Shown: positions 55,409 to 64,000 of the stretch, piece by piece | How positions within the stretch are numbered: the stretch's first letter is position 1 | Layout: each line of letters starts with the position of its first letter | NCBI RefSeq assembly: GCF_900964775.1 | Contig: NC_041806.1 | Coordinates: forward strand, 43,884,586-43,948,585 | Direction: 5' to 3' | From: Scleropages formosus | Lineage: Eukaryota > Chordata > Actinopteri > Osteoglossiformes > Osteoglossidae | DNA length: 64,000 nt | Position numbers and translations under genes: made by a program | The notes under the pieces: model-generated | What the model was told of the DNA's origin: nothing | The model's database searches: none | What the model saw: the letters and a program-made list of their open reading frames with translations, nothing else

Positions 55409-55816
55409 TACTTTATTGATCCCACAAGGGAAATTATTATGTTACAGTAGCAGAACACAAGTCAGATAAATACTTGCAATATATATTTAAAAAAAAAAAA
55501 AAAATGTTGATGACATCATTAAAAATAACGCAGGAGAAGGGAATGCTTTGCAAGAACCGACAATCTGTATTCTGAAAGTGAATGCATACGCTGACAACAG
55601 ACAGCTGATACATATATGTATATGTAATGTTTCACCCTGTTTCCTGTTCTAGATTAGGCTACTTGTTAGAGTGGAAACATTGTGCACTTAAAAGAATTCA
55701 TCATATTTGGTATTGTGAGATTTTTATTTCTACACTTTGGATGATTAAACAAAAAGAGAAAATTAATAATCAAGTCCTTTTCTTTTTGCACGTATGCTCA
55801 AAAACAATAAAACGCC
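55289..55816 (-). mobile_element. hAT element, left part, unit F copy
   Basis: TAGGGGTTGC left TIR after ATACATAA; truncated at the same point as the unit C copy. (GATA)n at 55363-55408 inside. Confidence 0.78.
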
Positions 55817-56350
55817 AGAGGGAAAACAGTGGCAAAGGACTCAACTGTATTTCGACACTGTGTGGAGTAAATGAAGGTGGTACAACAGAGAGACATGACA
55901 AAGAAATTATTTATTCCAAACAAAAATGTGACAGCAAGCCAAAACAGAAAAGAGCATCACTGCAGATAAGATGGGCTGTGTTTAATAAAATATTTCTTCA
56001 CGTGATCCAAAGCATTAAAAACAAGATGCCAAGCTCTCTCAGAAAGACAGAGGTACTTCTCAGCAGGTCCAAGGAAAATCTGAATGTTATCAGTTGTCTG
56101 CAGAAGAAAACAGGACAATTACCATCCATGTCACTCTCACAGTCATGACAGCATTAGGACTAACTATCCTTATATCTGGGCAACTCCAAAGCTCTCACAC
56201 ATGACTGGTTCATATTTTGGTACAACTCACCTCTGTTCCATGGCTGAAATAAATCTGCAAAAAACTTTCAGTTGATTATGAAACTTGTACACTTAAGAAA
56301 AAACAAATACCAGCTTATGAACCTTTTAACTGTTTCTCTTTTCACTTTTA
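55817..56350. other. unit F left flank, non-coding
   Basis: Duplicate of 29687-30220. No gene. Confidence 0.4.
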
Positions 56351-56354
56351 AAAA

Positions 56355-56615
56355 GAAGGGCCGAGGAAAAGAAAGCAAGAACAGACTAAGTGAAAGCGGT
56401 TATCCTTATTTGAAAGAGAAGACAATTGCCCTCACAACTGAAATACTCACTGTAGATATGCTGAGTGCCCAAAGTGTTCATATTCAGAAATATCCAAGTA
56501 ATATCGACACAGTTCAGCCGATCACAATTCTGGTAACTATGACACAGGCTGACGTACTATCTATGAATAGTATTTTTTGCCTTATTATAATGTTTTTTAG
56601 TGAAATTTTATGTCC
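56355..56615 (-). pseudogene. relic of a second TAAR-type receptor, unit F
   Basis: Nearly identical to the unit C relic (30225-30490). Confidence 0.65.
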
Positions 56616-56878
56616 AGTTCTCACTGTCTGACTCCAGCTGTTTTCACTCTTTATATGTACACATGTGCACAGTTTTTGTCTATCATAGACTGTTTCATTC
56701 CCAGGCAGTTTTCCTGTTTCGTGTAGTTTGCCGCCTGAAACAGGATTTTGTTCAGTATAGCAGCTTGAGGATAAAGTGACATTTAAAGCTACTTAATTGT
56801 TATGCATTGATTTTTTTTTTTTTTTACAGACCTCAGCTACATCAATTTATTGATTGGTTATAAAACAACGGCTTTGTT

Positions 56879-57916
56879 CTAGTTAGTAAATAAATTTGTT
56901 CCTGAAGAATTGGGATGATATATTTTGCAAAATATTATTGTTATGAAGGCTTTCCTGAACCAACTGTAGAAGAATGCATAAATCAGGGGATTAAATGCTG
57001 AATTTAAAAAGCCGATCCAAGCCAGTGTCTCAAGCAGTAATGGTGGAGTGGAATAGCCGATGACTGGATCAATGATGTTGCATAGAAATATGGGGGACGA
57101 GCATGACAGAAAAACACCCATAACAATTGCAAGGGTCTTGGTGGACTTCCGTTCCATCTTCCTCTGAGTTTTGCTCCTTTCAGAGTTTTCATTGTGATAG
57201 CCTGAGGTGTGAATAGACCGAGCCTGTCTCTTTGCTATGAGGAAGATTTTCCGGTAGATACCAATCATAATGAATCCCGGGATGTAAAATGAGACAGTGG
57301 TAGATGTAAAACTTGATGCAAAACTTTGAAACAAAAAACAGCCTCCAACACATTCAACGTTTTCATAATAAAAGTCCTTAATGCCCCAGATATTCAGCTC
57401 TAGGAATATCATCCCAAACCCAGTAAGAACAGACAGGCTCCAGCCGATCAGGATCATGACCAAAGTGACACAGTTTGTGATTTTTCTCTGATACTGTAGG
57501 GGCTGACAGACAGCATAATATCGATCAATAGATATGAAGGAAAGGTTTACAATGGATGCTGTGCTTAAAGTGACAGATGTACTATTGTGGAATTTACAGA
57601 ACAGATTGCCCAAATACCAGCAGGTCTCCAGCGAACGAACTATGCTAGGTGGCATGATGATCGCTCCAAGAAGGAAGTCAGCGATGGCCAGGGAGAGGAC
57701 GAGGAAGTTAGTCGGAGTGTGGAGCTGTTTGAAATGAGCTATTGCGATGATGACAAGAAGGTTTCCAAAGACTGTGAAGAGAATGGCAGCTGCAAAAAAA
57801 ATGTAGAGAGGAACTCGTACTGCCATGGAATAAATATGCTGTGGACAAGACTTGTTGGAGGATTCATAACAGAAGTGCAAGTTTTGAGATGTCCCGGGAT
57901 GGCTGTAGTTCATCAT
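56879..57916 (-). CDS. taar: trace amine-associated receptor-like GPCR, gene F
   Basis: 345 residues from ATG at 57916. Overall closest to gene C, with Ser at 3.32 and identical N-terminus and leader. The toggle-switch Trp6.48 is Ser (LSCSSPIFLCN; TGG to TCG), which in most class A receptors would impair activation, so the gene may be intact but weakened. Several stretches match D, not C: QYQRKITN, LIGWSLS, GGCFLF, LAWIG and KIYHPNSS. AATAAA at 56846-56851. Confidence 0.93.
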   Translation of the reverse strand: MMNYSHPGTSQNLHFCYESSNKSCPQHIYSMAVRVPLYIFFAAAILFTVFGNLLVIIAIAHFKQLHTPTNFLVLSLAIADFLLGAIIMPPSIVRSLETCWYLGNLFCKFHNSTSVTLSTASIVNLSFISIDRYYAVCQPLQYQRKITNCVTLVMILIGWSLSVLTGFGMIFLELNIWGIKDFYYENVECVGGCFLFQSFASSFTSTTVSFYIPGFIMIGIYRKIFLIAKRQARSIHTSGYHNENSERSKTQRKMERKSTKTLAIVMGVFLSCSSPIFLCNIIDPVIGYSTPPLLLETLAWIGFLNSAFNPLIYAFFYSWFRKAFITIIFCKIYHPNSSGTNLFTN

Positions 57917-57947
57917 CAATGGCTTCTTTTAGATAAATCCGTTTCAC

Positions 57948-59261
57948 CTAAAAATAAAAGGAAGAGATATCTCACAAATTAAATCAATTATAGTATGCAA
58001 GTAGATGCTCAACATTTTGTTTTGAAAGACTAAGAAAATGTCTATCTATCACAAAAAAAAAATGTCCATCTATCACAAAAAAAAAAAACAACTTGGAATA
58101 TCGTTAAAAATTGGTGATATTCTGGAAGAGTTTTATGCTGCTACTTGTGTGATGAATGTCGTTGGATCTGGTGAAAGAAACAAACTAACTGTACATACAT
58201 ATACATTTTTTTATTTAGCAGACGCTTTTCTCCAAAGCAACTTCCAAAGAACTCTATGTAGTGTTACCAGCCCAAACACCTTATTCACCAAGGTGACTTA
58301 CACTGCTACACGACTTACTATGGGTCACTCATCCATACACCAGTGGAACGCACTCTCTCTGTCACTCATACACTATGGGGAACCTAAACAGGATGTCTTT
58401 GGACTGTGGGACGAAACCAGAGCACCCGGAGTACACCCACACAGACGAGGGAAGAACATGCCAACTCCACACAGACTGAGCAGGAATCAAACCCACGTCC
58501 TCTCACACTACCCAGGCGCTGTGAGACAGCAGCGCTACTCAATAGTACTTAAGTGTCACACATCTGTAGCTATGTGTTACACTTGTACAACACCACTAGT
58601 CAGATCACAGTCTAGATCATTTCAATGTCTTTATCAAAGCAGTTCACTCTCAAGTCTTTTCAGAAAGGTTTATATTTACAAAACCTTAATTATCATACTT
58701 TTACAAGTTTTATTTGAGAAGAAATATTAAGAACTTTCAGTGTTGAAAAAGTAAAATTACACATTTGACAAAAACTGTCACATCTAAGAGTGCGACATAC
58801 TTTTAATAATAATAATGTCTATAGTCATCTAACTATTTTCAGACATTTCTAAAAGGATTCTCCAAGAGATCAGTTAAAACTGGCTTTTACATAATTTTAC
58901 ACCGAGCAAGTACAACTAAATTTGTGCCAAGTGCAAATTTCAGATGTTTGTCTGATGTCCTGTAAATCATAGCAAATAGATTAAATATCTTCATCATTGC
59001 AGGGAAGATCTGTTGTTAGATCCTAAGATATGGTCATTGCTGTGTGTTTCAGAAACTGACAGCGACTGAATGCACTTTGAACTGGATTTCGCTCATACCT
59101 CATCTTTCGTTTAAAGTACTGAACTAATTTTGCTTTCCGTTACAGCTAAAATCCCTTCAGGGTACATTTACTTCATTTACAGTTTAGAGCTCATGTGAAT
59201 CAAATCATACAAATCATTGAACTGCGTTGAATGTGGTTGATCAAGCTCCATTAACTCTTAC
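57948..59261 (-). other. 5'UTR intron of gene F
   Basis: Acceptor CCTTTTATTTTTAG ends at 57948; donor GTAAGAG begins at 59261. Carries the same L2/SINE pair as gene C's intron plus a small tandem duplication (TGTCTATCTATCACAAAAA / TGTCCATCTATCACAAAAA, 58038-58080). Confidence 0.57.
58085..58555. repeat. L2 3'UTR fragment (+) joined to an L2-tailed SINE (-), unit F
   Basis: Duplicate of 31935-32400. Confidence 0.66.
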
Positions 59262-59375
59262 CTTGGTGTGATGTCTTGTCAGATGCTAATGTCCAGCAGT
59301 AGTCAGGACAGTTCTGCTATATACTCAGTTTCCAGCTGCCTCGATCTCCAAAGTTTGCATTGTTCCTTCTTATAC
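59262..59375 (-). promoter_or_regulatory. promoter and non-coding exon 1 of gene F
   Basis: TATAAGAAGG at 59365-59374. The exon ends ACACCAAG at 59262 before GTAAGAG. Practically identical to gene C's. Confidence 0.58.
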
Positions 59376-59929
59376 TCCAACTGATTTCCCAGTGGTCAGC
59401 AAGCCCCAAGACCTGCCATTAGTCCACTAAGAAGTGATTGAGGTTTAATTACACTCAAGTGGCAGACATTTCCCTCTTGCCCTTCTTCCTCTTAACATCC
59501 TTAGTTGCCACAACAGCTGAAGCTGGGTGTATGCTTTCTTTGATGACTGCATTGTTCATGGTCCATCATTGTGGAAGAAATGGTGTGTTCCTTATGAAGT
59601 CATCCAAGAGGGCAGCAACATTACTGTTTTACAGTGTGTTCACATATTAACAGTTTGTCCTGAGAGAAAGTTCAGACATCAAAAATATGTGCAGCTTCCA
59701 ACACAGTGGCAGTCATCATAATAAAAGCATTGTGCTTACAAGAGCAGGTTTCATATTTCTGAGGATGTCTTACACCCTAGTGTATCATTTCTAAGCAAAA
59801 TGTGCTGAATCATGCAGGAGTACATGTGGAGCCTGTGTTAAATTTAATTTATACAATACATTTTTGCACCAGCAGGGGATGGTGGAGTGGCATGGCATGG
59901 CCTTTGTGGCATCTGTGGCATGTGTGGCA
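59376..59929 (-). other. upstream region of gene F
   Basis: Duplicate of 33221-33770, with the TAATTA/CACTTGAGTG block at about 59445-59465. No gene. Confidence 0.48.
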
Positions 59930-60090
59930 TGTATTGGGTTCGAGCCCTGCTTGGGGTGCCTGACGACATATTGGTGTCCTGTCCTCATTGTGTCCCTTCG
60001 GCCTTGCACCCTGTGGTGCTGGGTATGGCTCCGGCTCACCACAACCCCGCTTGGGACAAGAAGTTATTTATGGATGGATGGATGGAAATT
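59930..60090 (+). repeat. tRNA-derived SINE fragment with (GGAT)n
   Basis: Starts at box B (GGGTTCGAGCCCTGC); body shortened. Ends GGATGGATGGATGG instead of (TG)n. Confidence 0.65.
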
Positions 60091-60654
60091 TTTGCACAAT
60101 TTTAATTAACAACAGAACAGAACTGGGTCAAAACAACACAGACTGAATCGGTAAACCAAGAAAATCCAAATACATACAGATACAAGTAAATACGGATCAA
60201 GGGCAAAAAGTTACAATATCAACCCGAAGCAGTAATTTACTATTTAATAACTTCTGAAACATTTTTTGATATAAACATTTTTCAGTTTTTTAGACTGTAC
60301 TTTCTTCAGATTTATGTAAAAAATTGTTTGTTGCAGAGTCAGTGCAACATGACTCCAATCAGAACAGATCCATAAGAATAAGAATGGAACACAGATGATA
60401 TAGTTTGATTGTACAATATTTACATTTTGGTTCTTGTGCTCCTGATTTTTCACGATCAGTAACAAGATGACAATGTCAAATGACTCAACCGTTGATGTTT
60501 TCGGTTGTTTTAATGTGTGCAAATTGTAATGTTTTAAATTTGCGGAAGGAAACTGAAGTCCTGCAAGAGACTGTCGTCTGATACACTGTATTCACTGTGT
60601 CTGTTGATGGAAACCGGTGCACTTACAGGAAAACTATTAAAACATGGGGAAATA

Positions 60655-60655
<1 letters not shown>
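60091..60655. other. spacer retained in unit F, lost from unit C
   Basis: 60260-60600 resembles 27790-28330 and 54190-54500. No gene is recognised. Confidence 0.4.

Positions 60656-60723
<68 letters not shown>
60656..60723 (+). repeat. (CA)n microsatellite
   Basis: About 33 uninterrupted CA units. It lies next to a block shared with 11700-11900, where the homologous position also has a (CA)n. Confidence 0.85.
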
Positions 60724-60726
<3 letters not shown>

Positions 60727-61275
60727 TGGAAGTTTGACTCACTGGCTTTACTGAAAATCTTGTTTTTGGACTTCAGGGAAAACGGGGCACCTGGAAAAAA
60801 CACACACTTTGTTGAGTGTTGAGCTTATAATGGTTACGAAAGGGCTGAAGGGGCATAGGTAATGACCATGGAGTATTATAGAGCAATAAATAAAGGGAAA
60901 CTGCATCGTTATGCTGTGTTATAAAAACTAATGTTAACTATTGAACTAGTGGAGTTCATTTTAATGGGTTTTGCTGATATTTCAGTATTAAAGGCAATCT
61001 ACTCAGTTTTGGGGCTCAAGAACACATGAAATACTACTGAAAATAAAGGTTATTATGTCTTCCATTTATGGGAAATTCACCTCTCAATGCATTTTTCATA
61101 AGCATATTAGTTTCACAAGATGGGGAAGACGGTATAACTTTAGAATTCCACAGAAATACACCTGTGAAAAAATCAAGAGACTCCTGTATTATTAAGTTAT
61201 TATTGATTGTAACAGACTACCAGTCTTATGTGTGTTTCAAAGGCGAGGACCCTGTGTGTATAAATCAAAACTCCG
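60724..61275. other. spacer, non-coding
   Basis: Matches 11700-11920 and 12340-12660. No gene. Confidence 0.4.
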
Positions 61276-61279
61276 CTTC

Positions 61280-61575
61280 ACCAGGGCCACATAGTGGCAC
61301 AGCATGCAGTGCTGGTGTTTCACAGTGCCTGGACTCTGCATTCAGCCATGGGTTTGAATCATTCTCAGACAGTGTGGAGCTTCCATCTTCTCTCCATCTT
61401 CAGCTAAGTTTCCTCTCACAGGAAAAAGACATCTTTTAGGTGAGCTTGTGACTCTGAATTGCCAGTTTAATATGTGGCCCTGTGACTGGCTACCCTGTCT
61501 GACACCCAATGCTTCTGGGATAGGCTATGGACCACCATGACCCTGCAATGACAAGTGGTTAACAACAAATGTATT
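61280..61575 (+). repeat. old SINE (third family), left flank of the next unit
   Basis: Same repeat as 33880-34185, followed by the empty hAT site at about 61596. Confidence 0.55.
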
Positions 61576-61814
61576 AGCTCAGAAATTCTGTTAAATACAT
61601 AATGTATGTGATGTAGCAGAAGACACAGGGAAAACAGTGGCAAAGGACACACAACTGTATTTTGACACTGCTTGGAGTAAATGAAGGTGGTACAATAGAC
61701 AGACATGACAAAGAATTTATTTATTCCAAACAAAAAAGACAGCCGGCCAAAACAGAAAAGAGCATCACTGCAGATAAGATGGGCTATGTTTAACAAACTA
61801 TTTCTCAAAGGATA

Positions 61815-64000
61815 TATGAAGGAAGCATAAAAGGACCCAGCTGAGCCAAAGCAAACTGCGGAACTTCGATGAGCAACTGCTACCCTGTGCTGTGTGCCCT
61901 GCTCTCAACCTGCTCCTTTTTTTCCCTTTTTCCTTACTCCTAGTTCCCTGTTTGAGATCCCACCCCGGCTCCCTGACTTCTTGCTTGTGTTTTGACTCTT
62001 TCTCTTATCTATCCCTGTTAATGATGAATAGGAATCGCCTGACCCCTACCTGTCCCTGACCATTCTTCCTGTATTCCCCACAAAGAAAAGCACTCGCACT
62101 TGAGTCTGCCTCAACTGTCATGAGTTCCACCATGATAGAAGGTTCTGCCTATATACCGGATTCAGCAGTACTGGATCACCTTCGCCGAGTCGTCTCTGCC
62201 AAAGGGGTTATGCTGGGTTGGCAGGAGCAATCTCTACACGAGATAGAAGAGACGCTACGGGGGCTCTTGGCGAGTTTGCAGGCAGGCCTCCAGCCATGGA
62301 TTCAAGCGGAACTAGCGTTTTGTGGGGAGGACTGGACTCTGGACCAATTCGTGGAGAACACCTTCAGGAGCGATAACCTAGCCCCGGAACACCTCCCCCG
62401 ACTTTGGCCGGCTCCTCCTGGTCCAGAATTCGCCTACGGCTGTCCGGAGGCAGAACAGATTGCCCAAAGCCAGTTCTCAGTCACAGAAGGCAGACGCCCC
62501 GACATGGAGAGACCGTGTGTCCACGGCAGGGAACCGGGTCTTTTTCATACGGACGGTCCGCAACAGCGTGGCCGAGACTCCCTTCTGGACTCCTAGGTGA
62601 GTGGTGCCCGTCGGTCCAGCTATCAGCTTGATTTGCCAGTGAGACTTGCTTGGGAGGAGGGGCGAGTACACATGCTTGCAATGGTGAATTCAGGTGCCGC
62701 AGAGAGTTTTATGGGCGCAGGTTTGTGCGACTCCACGGGGTCCCGGTTCAGGAGTGTGACACAACGTTACAGGTCAGTGCATTGAATGAACAACCTATCA
62801 GTTCGGAGGTGGTGAGCTCCCGTACGGAGCTGTTAAAGGTGACTGTGGGGGTTTGCCATCTGAAAGAGATGATTATTTTTTTTATCATCTAATCCCCCGA
62901 CACTCTGGTTATTTTGGGTTTCCCTTGGCTCGCATGACATGACCCCGTTTTTTGGTGGAGCACTGGGGACTTGGTGGCCTGGGGACCCCAGTGTGCTACA
63001 GCCGGTCTGACATTACCTTGCCACCCAACCTCGATAGAAAGTCCGGAGGTGAAGAACCCCGTGACTATTCCCCCTGAGTATCATGATCTGAGCGAAGCCT
63101 TCGGTAAGTCCTGCGCAGCGGAACTTCCTCCACATCGTAGCTGGGACTGCGCTATAGACCTCCTGCTGGGCACAACGCCGCCGCCTGGTTGTGTATACCC
63201 CTTATACTAGCTGGAGCAAAAAAGCTATGGAGGCATACATCAAGGAAGCTCTCGGTGCTGGCATTATCTAGCCCTCCACATCATCTGCTTCTGCTGGATT
63301 TTTTTTCTTTTTTCTGTGGCAAAAAAGGACGGGAGGGTTATATCCCTGTACAGAGTATTGGGGGTTGAATGCGATTACAGTCTATTACCCACACCCTTTA
63401 CCCCTGATCATAGCAGCACTTGAACAGGTTCATGGTTCCTCGTGGTTCACAAAATTGGATCTCCAAAGTGCGTAAAATCTCATCTGTATACGGGAACGAG
63501 ATGAGTGGAAGACCGCCTTCAGCACCACTCAGAGACACTACGAGTATCTCGTAATGCCCTTTGGTCTTCCCAATGCGCTGTCGGTCTTTCAGGCTTTCGT
63601 CAGCCATGTGCTAGGGGATATGATTAATGAATGGATTTCATTTGTATCTAGACAATATCCTGGTGTTTTCCTCTAACTCATAACAGCATGTGAGGCGTTA
63701 CAGGGGTACATTAAGGGGAAAAATGTTTTTTTCATCAGACTTCAGAGTCCTTCATTCTGAGCAGGCAAGGCATGGAGATGGACCCGGATAAAGTCTGGGC
63801 AATTGTGGAGTGGCCGCGACCAAGGACGGTGAAGGAGGTGCAAAGGTTTTTGCGTTTTGGTAATTTTTATAGGCGGTTCATTCTGGGTTACAGTTCTGTC
63901 ACCACCCCCCTGATGGTGCTCACGGCGGGCAAAGGACAACGCTTGGGATGGGCCACAGAGGCCCAGCGAGCATTTGAGGAGCTCAAGGCGCGGTTCAATT
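61815..64000 (+). mobile_element. Ty3/Gypsy LTR retrotransposon fossil (copy 2, cut by the window edge)
   Basis: Nearly identical to 34415-36600, from the leader through gag, protease and into RT. Continues past base 64000. Broken, and carries the same lesions as copy 1, so it was copied as part of the segmental duplication. Confidence 0.87.

Noticed and set aside
60244-60522. 92-codon minus-strand frame
   Set aside because: AT-rich spacer; the homologous regions at 27.8-28.3 and 54.2-54.5 kb do not keep the frame.

Overview
The window looks like teleost fish DNA. It is intron-rich and AT-rich, with long (CA)n/(GATA)n microsatellites, L2-type LINEs, several tRNA-headed SINE families, hAT and Ty3/Gypsy remains, and intronless-coding GPCRs of a fish chemoreceptor family. 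The dominant SINE (GTGGCGCAGTGG box A, GGTTCGAGTCC box B, (TG)n tail) is one I associate from memory with bonytongue fishes (arowana relatives). That assignment is a guess.

The backbone is a tandem array of six intact, co-oriented (minus strand) trace amine-associated receptor (TAAR) genes: A 5888-6955, B 21438-22478, C 30746-31783, D 39483-40520, E 48063-49103 and F 56879-57916. By motif they resemble TAAR1. All six have Ala or Ser where the amine-binding Asp3.32 normally sits. Each gene has the same architecture. A TATA-type promoter and short non-coding exon 1 lie 1.3-1.8 kb upstream, followed by a GTAAGAG donor, an intron, and a polypyrimidine/AG acceptor a few bases before the start codon. 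A seventh promoter/exon 1 at 1432-1545 belongs to a gene just left of the window. The repeated flank at 61-64 kb predicts another gene beyond the right edge. Downstream of B, C, D, E and F lie decayed pieces of a second TAAR type, so the ancestral unit probably carried two receptors.

Region by region: 0-1.8 kb, 5' flank of an off-window unit; 1.8-4.5 kb, Ty3/Gypsy fossil and a solo LTR with a SINE inside it; 4.6-11.2 kb, unit A with an L2 LINE fragment; 11.3-19.4 kb, SINE cluster and a hAT element (13004-19368) swollen by a Ty3/Gypsy fossil (14143-18076); 19.4-27.8 kb, unit B with solo LTRs and an L2 LINE; 28-33.8 kb, unit C; 34.4-37.7 kb, second type of Ty3/Gypsy fossil; 38.3-43.9 kb, unit D; 44-45.9 kb, an endonuclease-RT LINE; 46-54.2 kb, unit E with L2 LINE; 54.3-61 kb, unit F; 61.8-64 kb, second copy of the 34-kb Ty3/Gypsy fossil.

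Shared and unshared insertions (hAT, L2, a short LINE 3' end, SINEs) and coding differences do not give one tree. B's left flank groups with C and F, its coding region and right flank group with A and E, and F's coding sequence mixes C-like and D-like stretches. The array has evidently been shaped by unequal exchange and gene conversion, including a late ~26-27 kb duplication that copied B-C-Ty3 as E-F-Ty3.
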